Assembly: GCA_938008555.1 (NCBI GenBank)
Contig: CALLKE010000132.1
Coordinates: 1-57,207, forward strand
DNA: 57,207 nt
Direction of reading: 5' to 3'
Origin: an uncultured Pedobacter sp.
GTDB lineage: Bacteria > Bacteroidota > Bacteroidia > Sphingobacteriales > Sphingobacteriaceae
How positions within the stretch are numbered: position 1 is the first letter of the stretch; each line of letters starts with the position of its first letter. The position numbers were made by a program, and so were the translations under genes. This document shows positions 17,219 through 25,652 of the stretch, piece by piece. Below the pieces are notes generated by a model. It was not told the DNA's origin, did not search any database, and worked only from the letters and a program-made list of their open reading frames with translations.

Positions 17219-18214
17219 TTGAAGATTTCTATTTACTCCATCCTGAAATATATAGTTCTATTAGCATTAGGACTTGTTTTATTAATAATGGCTTTTAAAG
17301 GTCAGGATTTTGACCGATTGCTTGGTGATTTAAAATCGGCTAACTACTGGTGGGTGTTGGCATCTGTAGGTGCGTGTTTAATGGCACATGTTTTGAGAGC
17401 CATACGATGGAATATGCTTATAGAACCCCTAAAGCAAGGAACACCTCTTCTTCAGAATACGTTCTATGCAGTGATGATTGGCTACTTAGCTAATCTGGCT
17501 TTCCCAAGAATGGGAGAAATATCACGCTGTGGGGTGATCCATAAAACGGACCGAATACCTCTTAATCAACTTATTGGAACAGTGATTACAGAGCGTTTGA
17601 TTGATTTATTGATGCTGATTGTCATTATTGGGCTCAGTATTGTGTTGCAGTACAAGTTTATATCAAGCTTTCTTTATGAGCGTTTGTTGCTCAAACTTGG
17701 TGAGCATATCAGTTACGTTTCTATTCTGACTTTTGCAAGTGTGCTATTGGCGTGTGCGTTTTTAGTGTTTTATATTGTTTTGAAAAAAAATCACTGGGGG
17801 GGGGTAAAAAAGATGCGCTCTCTCTGGAATGGGTTTAGTAGTGGGCTCAGCTCTGTTAAAAGAATGCAAGAGAAAAGGCTTTTTGTACTATATTCTATTT
17901 TGATCTGGTTTTTCTATTTTCTCTCCACCTACCTTTGTTTGTTTGCATTGAATGCTTTATCAAGCTTAGGGCCTGTTGTTGCACTTTCAATTCTTGTATT
18001 TGGTAGCTTGGGCATGTTGGCTCCTGTTCAAGGAGGTATTGGGGCTTTCCATTGGATCGTCGCTGAGGGTTTAACCATTTATTCGATTTCTCGTAATGAT
18101 GGACTTGCCTATGCCACTATCATACACTCTTCGCAAACCTTATTAGTATTGTTTATTGGACTTATTAGTATGATTATAATTATCATCAATTCATCAAAAC
18201 AGTTAAGACGATGA
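17219..18214 (+). CDS. Lysylphosphatidylglycerol synthase/flippase-like membrane protein (UPF0104)
   Basis: The 331-residue polytopic protein has about eight hydrophobic helices and matches the LPG_synthase_TM (flippase-like) family, with the ADLMRAIRW-type motif here as MAHVLRAIRWNMLI, the NLAFPRMGEISRC loop, and a C-terminal GGIGAFHWI loop. The soluble transferase domain of MprF is missing, so a lipid-translocation role is inferred. The only start after the panD stop is TTG at 17219. Its stop overlaps the ATG of rfaE2 by 4 bases. A run of nine G at 17796-17804, preceded by eight A (17783-17790), lies inside the coding region. Confidence 0.85.
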   Translation: MKISIYSILKYIVLLALGLVLLIMAFKGQDFDRLLGDLKSANYWWVLASVGACLMAHVLRAIRWNMLIEPLKQGTPLLQNTFYAVMIGYLANLAFPRMGEISRCGVIHKTDRIPLNQLIGTVITERLIDLLMLIVIIGLSIVLQYKFISSFLYERLLLKLGEHISYVSILTFASVLLACAFLVFYIVLKKNHWGGVKKMRSLWNGFSSGLSSVKRMQEKRLFVLYSILIWFFYFLSTYLCLFALNALSSLGPVVALSILVFGSLGMLAPVQGGIGAFHWIVAEGLTIYSISRNDGLAYATIIHSSQTLLVLFIGLISMIIIIINSSKQLRR

Positions 18215-18705
18215 GTAAGTTAGACTTTTTGAAAAACAAAATTTTTACCGTAGATCGGATCATATCTTTACTCAATATCTGGCGATTTCAAGATAAAAAG
18301 ATTGTTTTCACCAATGGTTGCTTTGATTTGCTCCATTTGGGGCACATTGATTATTTGGCTAAAGCTTCTGATTTAGGGCATAAGTTGATTGTCGGCCTAA
18401 ACTCTGATCAATCTGTGTCAGTTTTGAAGGGTTCGGGCAGGCCAATTACGAATGAACAATCGCGCGCTGAAATATTAGCTGCATTATTTTTTGTAGATGC
18501 AGTGATTCTGTTTGATGAACAAACTCCTGTGAATTTAATTACGCGTATTAAGCCTGATGTGCTTGTTAAAGGAGCAGATTACTCCATCGACCAAATTGTT
18601 GGAGCGGATATTGTACTTCAGAATGGGGGAGAAGTAAAAACAATTGCTTATCTGGCAGGTTATTCAACAACGGCTATTGAAGAGCGAATAAGAAATGCGA
18701 GATAA
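18211..18705 (+). CDS. rfaE2: D-glycero-beta-D-manno-heptose 1-phosphate adenylyltransferase
   Basis: The 164-residue nucleotidyltransferase has the HxGH motif at 42-45 (NGCFDLLHLGHIDYL) and VKGADYS, typical of the RfaE/HldE C-terminal domain as a stand-alone enzyme. It makes ADP-heptose for the LPS inner core. Translational coupling (4-base overlap) to the flippase-like gene links that gene to envelope glycolipids. Other cytidylyltransferases share the fold, but ILAALFFVDAVILFDEQTP is characteristic for RfaE2. Confidence 0.93.
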   Translation: MSKLDFLKNKIFTVDRIISLLNIWRFQDKKIVFTNGCFDLLHLGHIDYLAKASDLGHKLIVGLNSDQSVSVLKGSGRPITNEQSRAEILAALFFVDAVILFDEQTPVNLITRIKPDVLVKGADYSIDQIVGADIVLQNGGEVKTIAYLAGYSTTAIEERIRNAR

Positions 18706-18879
18706 AGTTCGCGGATCAGGAATAGATGGCCGGTCATATAGAGTCTTTTAAGGAATGATCATCAAACTTTGGGCAAAGCTCCGAAGTAAAAACGAATAAA
18801 ATCGGTTGTAATAGGTGTTTTTTTACAATTTGGAATTTTGCATTTATAAATTATCGCTGGAATGGGCTTGGATTTTGAG

Positions 18880-20307
18880 CTAAAATTCCATTGGCTCTAA
18901 TGAGATTTTCTTTATTTGATTTAATGCCGGAATTTCACAATCCCAGTTATAAACTTCTTTGATTTTCTTTTTTAACCCTTCGGACCCTTCTTTTTCGCCA
19001 TGAACAATGAAAATATGTTCTGGCTTGTTTTTGATGTTTTCAATCCAAGTAATGAGACCTTGTTGATCGGCGTGTGCAGAAAGCCCTTCTAGGTTGATGA
19101 TTTCTGCTTTTACAGGATAATATTTTCCGTACAATTTTATTTCAGGGGCTCCATCTAATAATTTTCTTCCTCTGGTTCCTTCAGCTTGATAGCCTACTAA
19201 TAGAATAGTTGCATTAGGATCGTCTATAAAGTTTTGTAGATAAGTTAACACTCTGCCACCTGATGCCATTCCACTTCCTGCGATGATAATTTTCGATTTC
19301 TTTTGTCTAGCAAGCTTTACTGTGTCCTGTGCTCTTTGAATTTGTATGATATTATTACACATTTCGTGGTAATCTTCGAAAGATAACTTATGCCATTCTC
19401 TGGTGTGATGAAATATATCCAGTACATGTTGTGCCATTGGGCTATCCATATAAATTGGAATTGGAGAAATGGCATTTTTCTTTCGCAGCTGCCAAAACAG
19501 ATACATCAATAATTGGGTACGTTCAACAGCAAAACTTGGAATAATAATGGTCCCATTTCTTCGAATAGACTCGTTCACTATTTGAGTGAGATGTTCTTCT
19601 GCATTATCGGGGTGAAATCTGTTTCCATAGGTTGATTCGATTAAAAGGATGTCTGCTTTTTCGGGTTTCTGTGGGGGATAAAGAAGAGGATCTTTTTCTT
19701 GACCAATATCACCTGAGAAAACAAAAAATTTAGCCCCAATCTTTAGCTCAATAAAGGTGGCGCCAATAATGTGCCCATTGTAGCGGAAGCGAACTAATAT
19801 ATTTTCAAACAATTCAATCCATTTATCTAAAGGCTGTGCTGAAAAAAATGAGCATGTCTTTTCTACATCTTCTGTGTTGTATAATGGCTGAGCAGGTTGG
19901 TGCTTCGAGAATTTTTCACGATTCGCACGTTCGGCATCTTCTTCTTGCAATTGTGCACTATCCTCTAAGATCACTTTGACCACTTCTAGTGTGGGTTCTG
20001 TTGCAAAAATAGGTTTGTTGAATCCGCTTTTTACCAATCGTGGTAAGTAGCCACAGTGGTCCAAATGGCCGTGTGTAAGTAATATCAGATCTATTTCATG
20101 GCTCTCAATTGGTAAGTTATCCCAGTTGAGCTGGCGGAGTTCTTTGAGCCCTTGAAATAAGCCACAATCAACCAGGATATTTTTCCCAAATGCGCTTATT
20201 AAATATTTCGATCCAGTAACAGTTCCCGCGGCACCTAAGAATTGGATACTAGCTTCAGTTTGATTAGAGTTTGAAGATGATTGGATTGTTTCTTTGTTTT
20301 CCATCAT
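18880..20307 (-). CDS. MBL-fold beta-CASP ribonuclease (CPSF/YSH1-like)
   Basis: The 475-residue protein has metallo-beta-lactamase motif HGHLDHCGYLPRL (HxHxDH at 79-84), GHIIGATFIEL and FSGDIG (motif 4 Asp). The beta-CASP insert follows, with ESTYGNR and SFAVERTQ, then GSGMASGGRVLTYL and SAHADQQGLI (C-terminal His). The protein probably cleaves RNA with two Zn2+ ions, as archaeal/bacterial CPSF-like nucleases do. It follows the ATP-cone/nuclease gene on the same strand with 125-155 bases between them. Confidence 0.92.
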   Translation of the reverse strand: MMENKETIQSSSNSNQTEASIQFLGAAGTVTGSKYLISAFGKNILVDCGLFQGLKELRQLNWDNLPIESHEIDLILLTHGHLDHCGYLPRLVKSGFNKPIFATEPTLEVVKVILEDSAQLQEEDAERANREKFSKHQPAQPLYNTEDVEKTCSFFSAQPLDKWIELFENILVRFRYNGHIIGATFIELKIGAKFFVFSGDIGQEKDPLLYPPQKPEKADILLIESTYGNRFHPDNAEEHLTQIVNESIRRNGTIIIPSFAVERTQLLMYLFWQLRKKNAISPIPIYMDSPMAQHVLDIFHHTREWHKLSFEDYHEMCNNIIQIQRAQDTVKLARQKKSKIIIAGSGMASGGRVLTYLQNFIDDPNATILLVGYQAEGTRGRKLLDGAPEIKLYGKYYPVKAEIINLEGLSAHADQQGLITWIENIKNKPEHIFIVHGEKEGSEGLKKKIKEVYNWDCEIPALNQIKKISLEPMEF

Positions 20308-20432
20308 TTAGATTTTGATTGCTATCTGTGAAGTTATCATGTGCCAACCTTTTCGTTAGGTTTTATTTTTACTGGAATTGTGGTCACACGTCTCTTGAAT
20401 GAGATTTTTTGTCGTTCAGTGCCCTTAATTCA

Positions 20433-21263
20433 TCATCCTTTACTCAGCAGATTCACCTCATCCATCACAGCGCTTTTTCTGGCCTCTACAATAGTGGTAA
20501 TTGAAAGTAATTCGGGATTATCACAAAGGTCTTTGCATAGTACAATTTTCCTGTCGAGCAGAAGCTGTTTTTCGTGTGATGTTAAAGTGGTGAGGCAAGT
20601 AATGGGATATAAGCCTGCACGATCCACTTGATTAGATAAACTATTATTTTTTGGGAAATCCCATCCCAGCAAGTTCAATCCTACACATAAACCGTATTGA
20701 ATAGCATCATTTGAGAATTTAGTATTCGTGACTACCCAGCCTTGATGAACTTTGGTATCATGTGATTGGATTGTTTTCCATTTCTGTTCCAAATCTTTAA
20801 ACCGTGATTGGATATAAAGTGGAATTTTTATATCACATGCATAACCTGCTGAGTGATGAAATTTACATTCAATCATTGCGAACTGATTTTTTTTTTCAGC
20901 AATAATGTCTACTTCATGAGCCACACAAACACCTTTTATAAACACTCCCACTTTTACTGAGTAACCTTGGTGCTTTAAAATTTCCGCAATGTATCTCTCA
21001 AATGGAAAACCAGATGGCCCCAGTTCCATAATGGCTCGTTTAAGTCGATACCTAGCAGCAAAGGGTTTGGGCTGTTTTTTTAATAATCCAAATGCAACTT
21101 GATAAATCTTTTTGGAAGGCATACCGTGATAAAGATTCTTTTGTACTTCGTCAATAATTTTATTGATCGTTTCTTCATCCGCATTAGAGCAATGAAGTGA
21201 GCGGCGAAGTTTATCTACATCGAAAGAGGTTTGCTCGCCTGATGCTTTGGTAATTATTGTCAT
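20433..21263 (-). CDS. ATP-cone domain fused to Mrr-like restriction endonuclease
   Basis: The chosen start (ATG at 21263) gives 276 residues; the frame also has ATG at 21272 and 21287. Residues 1 to about 80 form an ATP-cone (ITKASGEQTSFDVDKLRRSL), the nucleotide-sensing module of ribonucleotide reductases and NrdR. An Mrr/PD-(D/E)xK nuclease follows: GPSGFPFERYIAEIL, HEVDIIAE with the catalytic Asp and MIECKF supplying ExK. The C-terminal tail is helical. The domain set predicts a DNA or RNA nuclease gated by ATP/dATP. The next gene is the beta-CASP RNase. Confidence 0.82.
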   Translation of the reverse strand: MTIITKASGEQTSFDVDKLRRSLHCSNADEETINKIIDEVQKNLYHGMPSKKIYQVAFGLLKKQPKPFAARYRLKRAIMELGPSGFPFERYIAEILKHQGYSVKVGVFIKGVCVAHEVDIIAEKKNQFAMIECKFHHSAGYACDIKIPLYIQSRFKDLEQKWKTIQSHDTKVHQGWVVTNTKFSNDAIQYGLCVGLNLLGWDFPKNNSLSNQVDRAGLYPITCLTTLTSHEKQLLLDRKIVLCKDLCDNPELLSITTIVEARKSAVMDEVNLLSKG

Positions 21264-21403
21264 TCTGCCCATCGTTCGGACAAACAAATAACGGGATTTT
21301 TAGCGGTATTGCAAAACAGATTCTATGCGGCAAATTAATGTGTTGAGTGCACTCGAGTTAAAATTTAATTCGGCAATTTGTTGAGAAATCAATACATACA
21401 AAC

Positions 21404-22051
21404 TCAGATTCCTTCCCATTCTCGGTAAAATTCTTCCAAATACATCTCCATAAATTGATGTCTCATAGCTGCTACTCTGTTCCCTGTTGATGTGTTCATT
21501 TTATCCTTTAAGAGCAGTAGCTTTTCGTAAAAATGATTGATGGTAGGGGCCGTCGATTTTTTGTATTCCTCTTTACTCATATTTAGCTGCGGAGGAATGT
21601 TTGGATTGTACAGCTCCCGATTTTTAAAGCCCCCATAGGTAAATGCTCGCGCAATACCAATGGCTCCAATGGCATCTAGCCGATCAGCATCTTGAACTAC
21701 TTCTAACTCTTTGGAATGAAAGGATAGCGTGCCCAAACTGGCTTTGAACGACATATTTCGAATAATCTGCTGGATGTGCTCAATCTGATTTTCATGGAGG
21801 TTAATGGAGTTTAAAAAATCGGTAGCCATTCGCGGACCAATTTCTTCATCCCCATCATGAAACTTACTATCAGCAATGTCATGTAATAAGGCTGCGAGTT
21901 CTACTATGAGCATATCTACTTGTTCGGTTTTCCCGATCAGCTTAGCATTGTTCCAAACCCGTTGGATATGCCACCAATCGTGTCCAGCCTCGGCTCCTTC
22001 TAGTGTTCGACGCACAAAATCTGCCGTTATTGAAATGAAATCACTAGTCAT
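21404..22051 (-). CDS. HD-domain phosphohydrolase
   Basis: From ATG 22051 it encodes 215 residues; the frame opens further at 22081 and 22090, which would overlap the upstream methyltransferase by up to 47 bases. The HD motif set is present: H in HDWWHIQRVW, the HD pair in LLHDIADSKFHDGDE and a later Asp in VQDADRLDAIGAIGIAR. Such YpgQ/YedJ-like proteins are metal-dependent phosphohydrolases, often acting on nucleotides. It overlaps the THUMP methyltransferase end and is probably co-transcribed. Confidence 0.88.
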   Translation of the reverse strand: MTSDFISITADFVRRTLEGAEAGHDWWHIQRVWNNAKLIGKTEQVDMLIVELAALLHDIADSKFHDGDEEIGPRMATDFLNSINLHENQIEHIQQIIRNMSFKASLGTLSFHSKELEVVQDADRLDAIGAIGIARAFTYGGFKNRELYNPNIPPQLNMSKEEYKKSTAPTINHFYEKLLLLKDKMNTSTGNRVAAMRHQFMEMYLEEFYREWEGI

Positions 22052-23219
22052 TTGTTTTCGGTGTTCTTTTACTTCCCTCATAGAGTTCATATTCCAGTAA
22101 ACGGCAATCTAATTTTCCATTGTAAAACTCCAAACGACGCGAAGCTTTTAATCCAATTTTTTTCGCTAGATCAGGATTTCCCGTGAAGATGTATCCACGA
22201 TAACCTTTGCATTGTTGCTTCATAAAATCACCAATGCGCTTATAGGTCGCTTCTAATTTGGAATGGACACCTAAGCGTTCACCATATTCAGGATTGAAAA
22301 TGATAATACCAGGCTGCTCAGGTATTTTGGTGTCTGCAAAATCGCAGACGGCGAATTCAATCAGGTGATCTACTCCAGCCGTTTTTGCATTTTTTTTCGC
22401 AATAGATATGGCATCCTCTGAAAGATCGCTTGCGACTATCTTAAATCCAATTTCTTTTTTTGATTGATCTTTTAGTTTTCTTCGCTCGGTAAAAAAAACC
22501 TGCTCGTCGTATCCCATGACATGCATAAAGCCATAGTTCATACGAAACAAACCTGGACATTTGTGAGTAGCGATTAAAGCAGCCTCAATTGCTAAAGTGC
22601 CCGATCCACACATTGGAGCCACAAACGAACTATTTTGGTCCCAACCAGTAGCTAGAATAGTGCTTGCTGCTAATGCTTCCAGCATGGGCGCTTTACCTGG
22701 TATTTTACGGTAGCTATGTTTGGCTAAAGTTTCACCAGAAGTATCAATAAATATTTCGGCAATATCATCCTTCCAATAGAGGCTAATGACAGCTTTATTG
22801 GCATCAGCCCCGGTGTTGGGGCGGATGCCCTTTTTCTCTTTGATTCGATCTACGATGGCGTCTTTTACTTTGAGATTGGCAAAAAGAGGTGTGGTAATCG
22901 TTTCGTTATCCACATTCGAGGTGACAGAGAAGTATCCTGTAAAATCGATTAAATCTTCCCAAGCAATATCCAATAGCTCTTTGTACAGCCTAGCGGGATT
23001 TTCTGCTCGAAAAGCTTTTAGAGAATAGAGTACTTGACTAGCACAACGTAAGTTCAGGTTGAGAGGAATACAATCATTTATTGAGCCTTCTAATTCGACT
23101 CCCGTGCCAAAATTATTGATAACACGATATCCCAGAGCCTCCACTTCTTGCTGTAAATAGGAAGCTAAACGCTTATTGCAGGTGATGACTATTTTACTTT
23201 TGTTCTGAAAAACTTGCAT
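22044..23219 (-). CDS. THUMP-domain class I SAM-dependent RNA methyltransferase (RlmL N-terminal-like)
   Basis: The 391-residue protein starts with a ferredoxin-like/THUMP RNA-binding region (about 1-155). The UPF0020 methyltransferase domain includes FVAPMCGSGTLAIEAAL (SAM binding), IVASDLSEDAISIAKKNAK and the catalytic motif IV here FNPEYGERLG. The usual motif is NPPYGERL; the second Pro is Glu here. It most likely methylates guanine N2 in 23S rRNA (RlmL-like) but may use another RNA. Confidence 0.9.
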   Translation of the reverse strand: MQVFQNKSKIVITCNKRLASYLQQEVEALGYRVINNFGTGVELEGSINDCIPLNLNLRCASQVLYSLKAFRAENPARLYKELLDIAWEDLIDFTGYFSVTSNVDNETITTPLFANLKVKDAIVDRIKEKKGIRPNTGADANKAVISLYWKDDIAEIFIDTSGETLAKHSYRKIPGKAPMLEALAASTILATGWDQNSSFVAPMCGSGTLAIEAALIATHKCPGLFRMNYGFMHVMGYDEQVFFTERRKLKDQSKKEIGFKIVASDLSEDAISIAKKNAKTAGVDHLIEFAVCDFADTKIPEQPGIIIFNPEYGERLGVHSKLEATYKRIGDFMKQQCKGYRGYIFTGNPDLAKKIGLKASRRLEFYNGKLDCRLLEYELYEGSKRTPKTND

Positions 23220-23253
23220 AAGTCGGCGAAGTTAGTCAATTAAAATATGCAAT

Positions 23254-23283
23254 TTTGTCAGGGATTTTTTTTAAGTAGTTTTG
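23254..23283 (+). promoter_or_regulatory. Complete -33/-7 promoter of the DUF3127 gene
   Basis: TTTG at 23254-23257 and TAGTTTTG at 23276-23283 are spaced by 18 bases and match both Bacteroidota sigma-ABfr-type boxes. The -7 box ends only 5 bases before the ATG at 23289, so the mRNA probably starts at or within a base or two of the initiation codon. Confidence 0.62.
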
Positions 23284-23288
23284 TATTT

Positions 23289-23663
23289 ATGGAGATTAAA
23301 GTTAAAGGAAAAGTATACGAGATATCGCAGGTGATTACCGTAAGTGATAAGTTCAAAAAGCGTGAACTCATATTGGAATATGCCGAAAATCCGTCATATC
23401 CAGAATATATCAAATTTGAAGCAGTACAGGATCGAGTAGCACTTTTTGATAGTGTTAACGTTGGAGATCAAGTGGAACTATCATTCAATCTTCGTGGCCG
23501 TCCGTGGACCGATAAGACAGGTAAGACAACCTATTTCAACACATTGGTAGTTTGGAAAATAAACACACTTTCTGGTGCTGATGCAGCTCAGTCTGCACCA
23601 GAGTATGCTACTCCTGTAGATATCTCATCTGTTTCAGATGAGAGTGATGATCTACCATTCTAA
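23289..23663 (+). CDS. DUF3127 OB-fold protein with SSB-like acidic C-terminus
   Basis: The 124-residue protein begins MEIKVKGKVYEISQV, the standard start of DUF3127 (the ATG 42 bases upstream lies before the promoter). The domain runs to about residue 90 with ELSFNLRGRPWTDKTGK and TYFNTLVVWKI, an OB-like pattern resembling single-stranded DNA-binding proteins. A flexible linker follows and the protein ends SDESDDLPF, the acidic-tip pattern of bacterial SSB (DDDIPF). It probably binds single-stranded nucleic acid and recruits SSB-interacting proteins; that role is inferred. Confidence 0.88.
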   Translation: MEIKVKGKVYEISQVITVSDKFKKRELILEYAENPSYPEYIKFEAVQDRVALFDSVNVGDQVELSFNLRGRPWTDKTGKTTYFNTLVVWKINTLSGADAAQSAPEYATPVDISSVSDESDDLPF

Positions 23664-23675
23664 TAATTAATATGT

Positions 23676-23710
23676 GTTCTGATAAGAGTTTTGCCAAAAC
23701 TCTTATCAGA
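23676..23710 (+). terminator. Perfect 16-bp inverted repeat after the DUF3127 gene
   Basis: TTCTGATAAGAGTTTT (23676-23691) and its exact complement (23695-23710) flank a 3-base GCC loop, 13 bases after the stop codon. The sequence behind it is A-rich, not T-rich, so the U-tract of a classical intrinsic terminator is missing. Confidence 0.6.
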
Positions 23711-23850
23711 ACCAAAAAAAATATCCTTCTCAATTGCTTCTTCTCTGAGCAGTTTCGTACTCTTCTTGTAGTAACCTTTGCTACCGATCGTTTACTTTCT
23801 AGACTCTGTTAAAAAATGTTAAAACCTGAATCAGCCAAATTAGGTTATGG

Positions 23851-23858
23851 TATTTTTG
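23851..23858 (+). promoter_or_regulatory. -7 box (TATTTTTG) of the histidine kinase operon
   Basis: This exact TAnnTTTG match ends 6 bases before ATG 23865. If used, it excludes the upstream ATG at 23847 and makes the mRNA nearly leaderless. Confidence 0.45.
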
Positions 23859-23864
23859 TGTAGC

Positions 23865-25652
23865 ATGAAGCAAAGAAGCATTCGTTTTATTATTGGTTTA
23901 ATGGCTGCTGCCTTATTAGGCGTAATGGCGATGCAGTATTATTTTATTCAGGAGTCATATCGTTTAAAGTCACAACTATTTGATCAAACGATTAATGAAG
24001 TTCTCAATGTAGTTAGAAAAAAGATTGAGAAACGAGATGCTGTGATGTTTCTGAAACATAAAGTGGCGGGACATCTTACACTCCAGAATCTGGATTACCT
24101 AGTAAAGCAAGCAGACTCACCATTAAGGGAAGCGCGAAACTTTTTACGACATGTAAAGCTTAGGAAACAGAAGGTTCGCCATAACCTGCAAATGCGTGAT
24201 AGTTTGTTGCGACTTCGATATCCACAAGCATTAATTATCGATAATGATTTTTATGAAACCTACCTTAAAAATCCGGAGGATAAAGATGTTGGTAAAGTTC
24301 ATTTATCGATCAAAAAACAATGGTCTGCTGATGGAGATGTGTACCAAGACGAAATACGTGAACTATACGTAGAGGAGGTAGACAAGAAAAAAATGTTGAA
24401 GGCAAAAGATGATAGCATTCGTTATTTAGTTGAAGATCCCATATTAGGATCAACTATTATTACGCTGCCAAATGTCCATTTATCGAATCCAAAACAAGGG
24501 AAAGAAGAAGATGAACAACAAATCAAAAAAGTCCATCGCTATATTGATTCCATAAAAACAGTAAAACGAAAAATCGCAGTTTTTGAAGATCTTGCCAAAG
24601 AGTTAGTCAACATTCCATTAAAAGGTCGAATTGATAAAGCGTTTGTTGATTCTTTGATTCGAAATGAGCTGCTGAGCCAAGGCATTAATTTACCATACAC
24701 CTATAAGTTAGATTTTGTCGATTTAGATAAAAAAGATACGTCAGGAAAGAAGAATGAGTTAGTTGATCATAGTGTTTATTCTGTTATACTTTTTCCTGGT
24801 GAGTTGGTTCATGAGAGTGGTATTCTAACACTTAATTTTCCGAGTAAAAAAGGCTTGTTGATGCAGGATATGAAAATGGTATTAGTATCATCGGTTGCTT
24901 TACTTTTAGTGCTGATTAGCTGTTTTGCGTATACTACGATGGTTATCCTCCGGCAGAAAAAACTATCGCAGATGAAGACAGATTTCATCAACAACATGAC
25001 GCATGAGTTTAAAACGCCAGTCTCTACCATTATGATTGCTAGTGAGGCCTTGAAAGATCCTGAAATTGCTAAAGATAAGAAGCGTTTAGGTCGTTTGGCA
25101 GAGATTATTTATGATGAGAATGCACGCTTGGGGAGCCATATAGAGCGAGTATTGAATATTGCTAAAATGGAAGAAGGTAATATTCATTTGCAAAGCAAAG
25201 AAGTTGAGATGAATGGCTTGATTACCGCTGTTTTGGATAGTATGTCTTTGCAATTACAGAAAAACGATGCGAAAATACAGCTTGATTTACAAGCCAATCA
25301 TAGTACTATTTTAGGAGACGAGCTACATCTCACAAATGTGATTTTTAATCTTGTTGATAATGCCAATAAATACAGTCTGGGCCATCCTGAAATAACAATT
25401 CAAACACAGAATGTAGGCAACAAATTGATCATTAAAATAGGAGACAAAGGTATTGGGATGAACAAAGACCAGCTTTCTAAAATATTTGATCAATTTTATC
25501 GCATCCCAACGGGAAACATTCATGATGTAAAAGGTTTTGGACTTGGCTTAAGTTATGTTTACGATATCGTTAAGCGTTTAGGAGGGGCAATTGCTGTAAA
25601 AAGTGAAAAAGATAAAGGATCCGAATTTGAAATTAGTTTTACAACCATATGA
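23865..25652 (+). CDS. Sensor histidine kinase
   Basis: From ATG 23865 the protein has 595 residues. The first transmembrane helix is near 7-28, followed by a long charged extracytoplasmic sensor region, then a second helix around residues 335-358 (VALLLVLISCFAYTTMVIL). The HisKA domain has the phospho-acceptor His in NNMTHEFKTPVS. The HATPase domain has N-box FNLVDNANKYS, G1 GDKGIGM and FGLGLSYVYDIVKRLGG. No HAMP domain is evident. It transmits an unknown envelope signal to the response regulator whose ATG overlaps its stop. Confidence 0.93.
   Translation: MKQRSIRFIIGLMAAALLGVMAMQYYFIQESYRLKSQLFDQTINEVLNVVRKKIEKRDAVMFLKHKVAGHLTLQNLDYLVKQADSPLREARNFLRHVKLRKQKVRHNLQMRDSLLRLRYPQALIIDNDFYETYLKNPEDKDVGKVHLSIKKQWSADGDVYQDEIRELYVEEVDKKKMLKAKDDSIRYLVEDPILGSTIITLPNVHLSNPKQGKEEDEQQIKKVHRYIDSIKTVKRKIAVFEDLAKELVNIPLKGRIDKAFVDSLIRNELLSQGINLPYTYKLDFVDLDKKDTSGKKNELVDHSVYSVILFPGELVHESGILTLNFPSKKGLLMQDMKMVLVSSVALLLVLISCFAYTTMVILRQKKLSQMKTDFINNMTHEFKTPVSTIMIASEALKDPEIAKDKKRLGRLAEIIYDENARLGSHIERVLNIAKMEEGNIHLQSKEVEMNGLITAVLDSMSLQLQKNDAKIQLDLQANHSTILGDELHLTNVIFNLVDNANKYSLGHPEITIQTQNVGNKLIIKIGDKGIGMNKDQLSKIFDQFYRIPTGNIHDVKGFGLGLSYVYDIVKRLGGAIAVKSEKDKGSEFEISFTTI

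Noticed and set aside
20341..20631. 96-codon plus-strand frame opposite the ATP-cone gene.
   Set aside because: It overlaps the well-supported ATP-cone/Mrr gene and its upstream gap and shows no domain.
23247..23288. Upstream ATG for the DUF3127 gene.
   Set aside because: It lies before the -33 box and the known family starts with MEIK at 23289.
23847..23864. Upstream ATG for the histidine kinase.
   Set aside because: It lies before the -7 box at 23851-23858 and adds only MVFLCS before a normal N-terminus.
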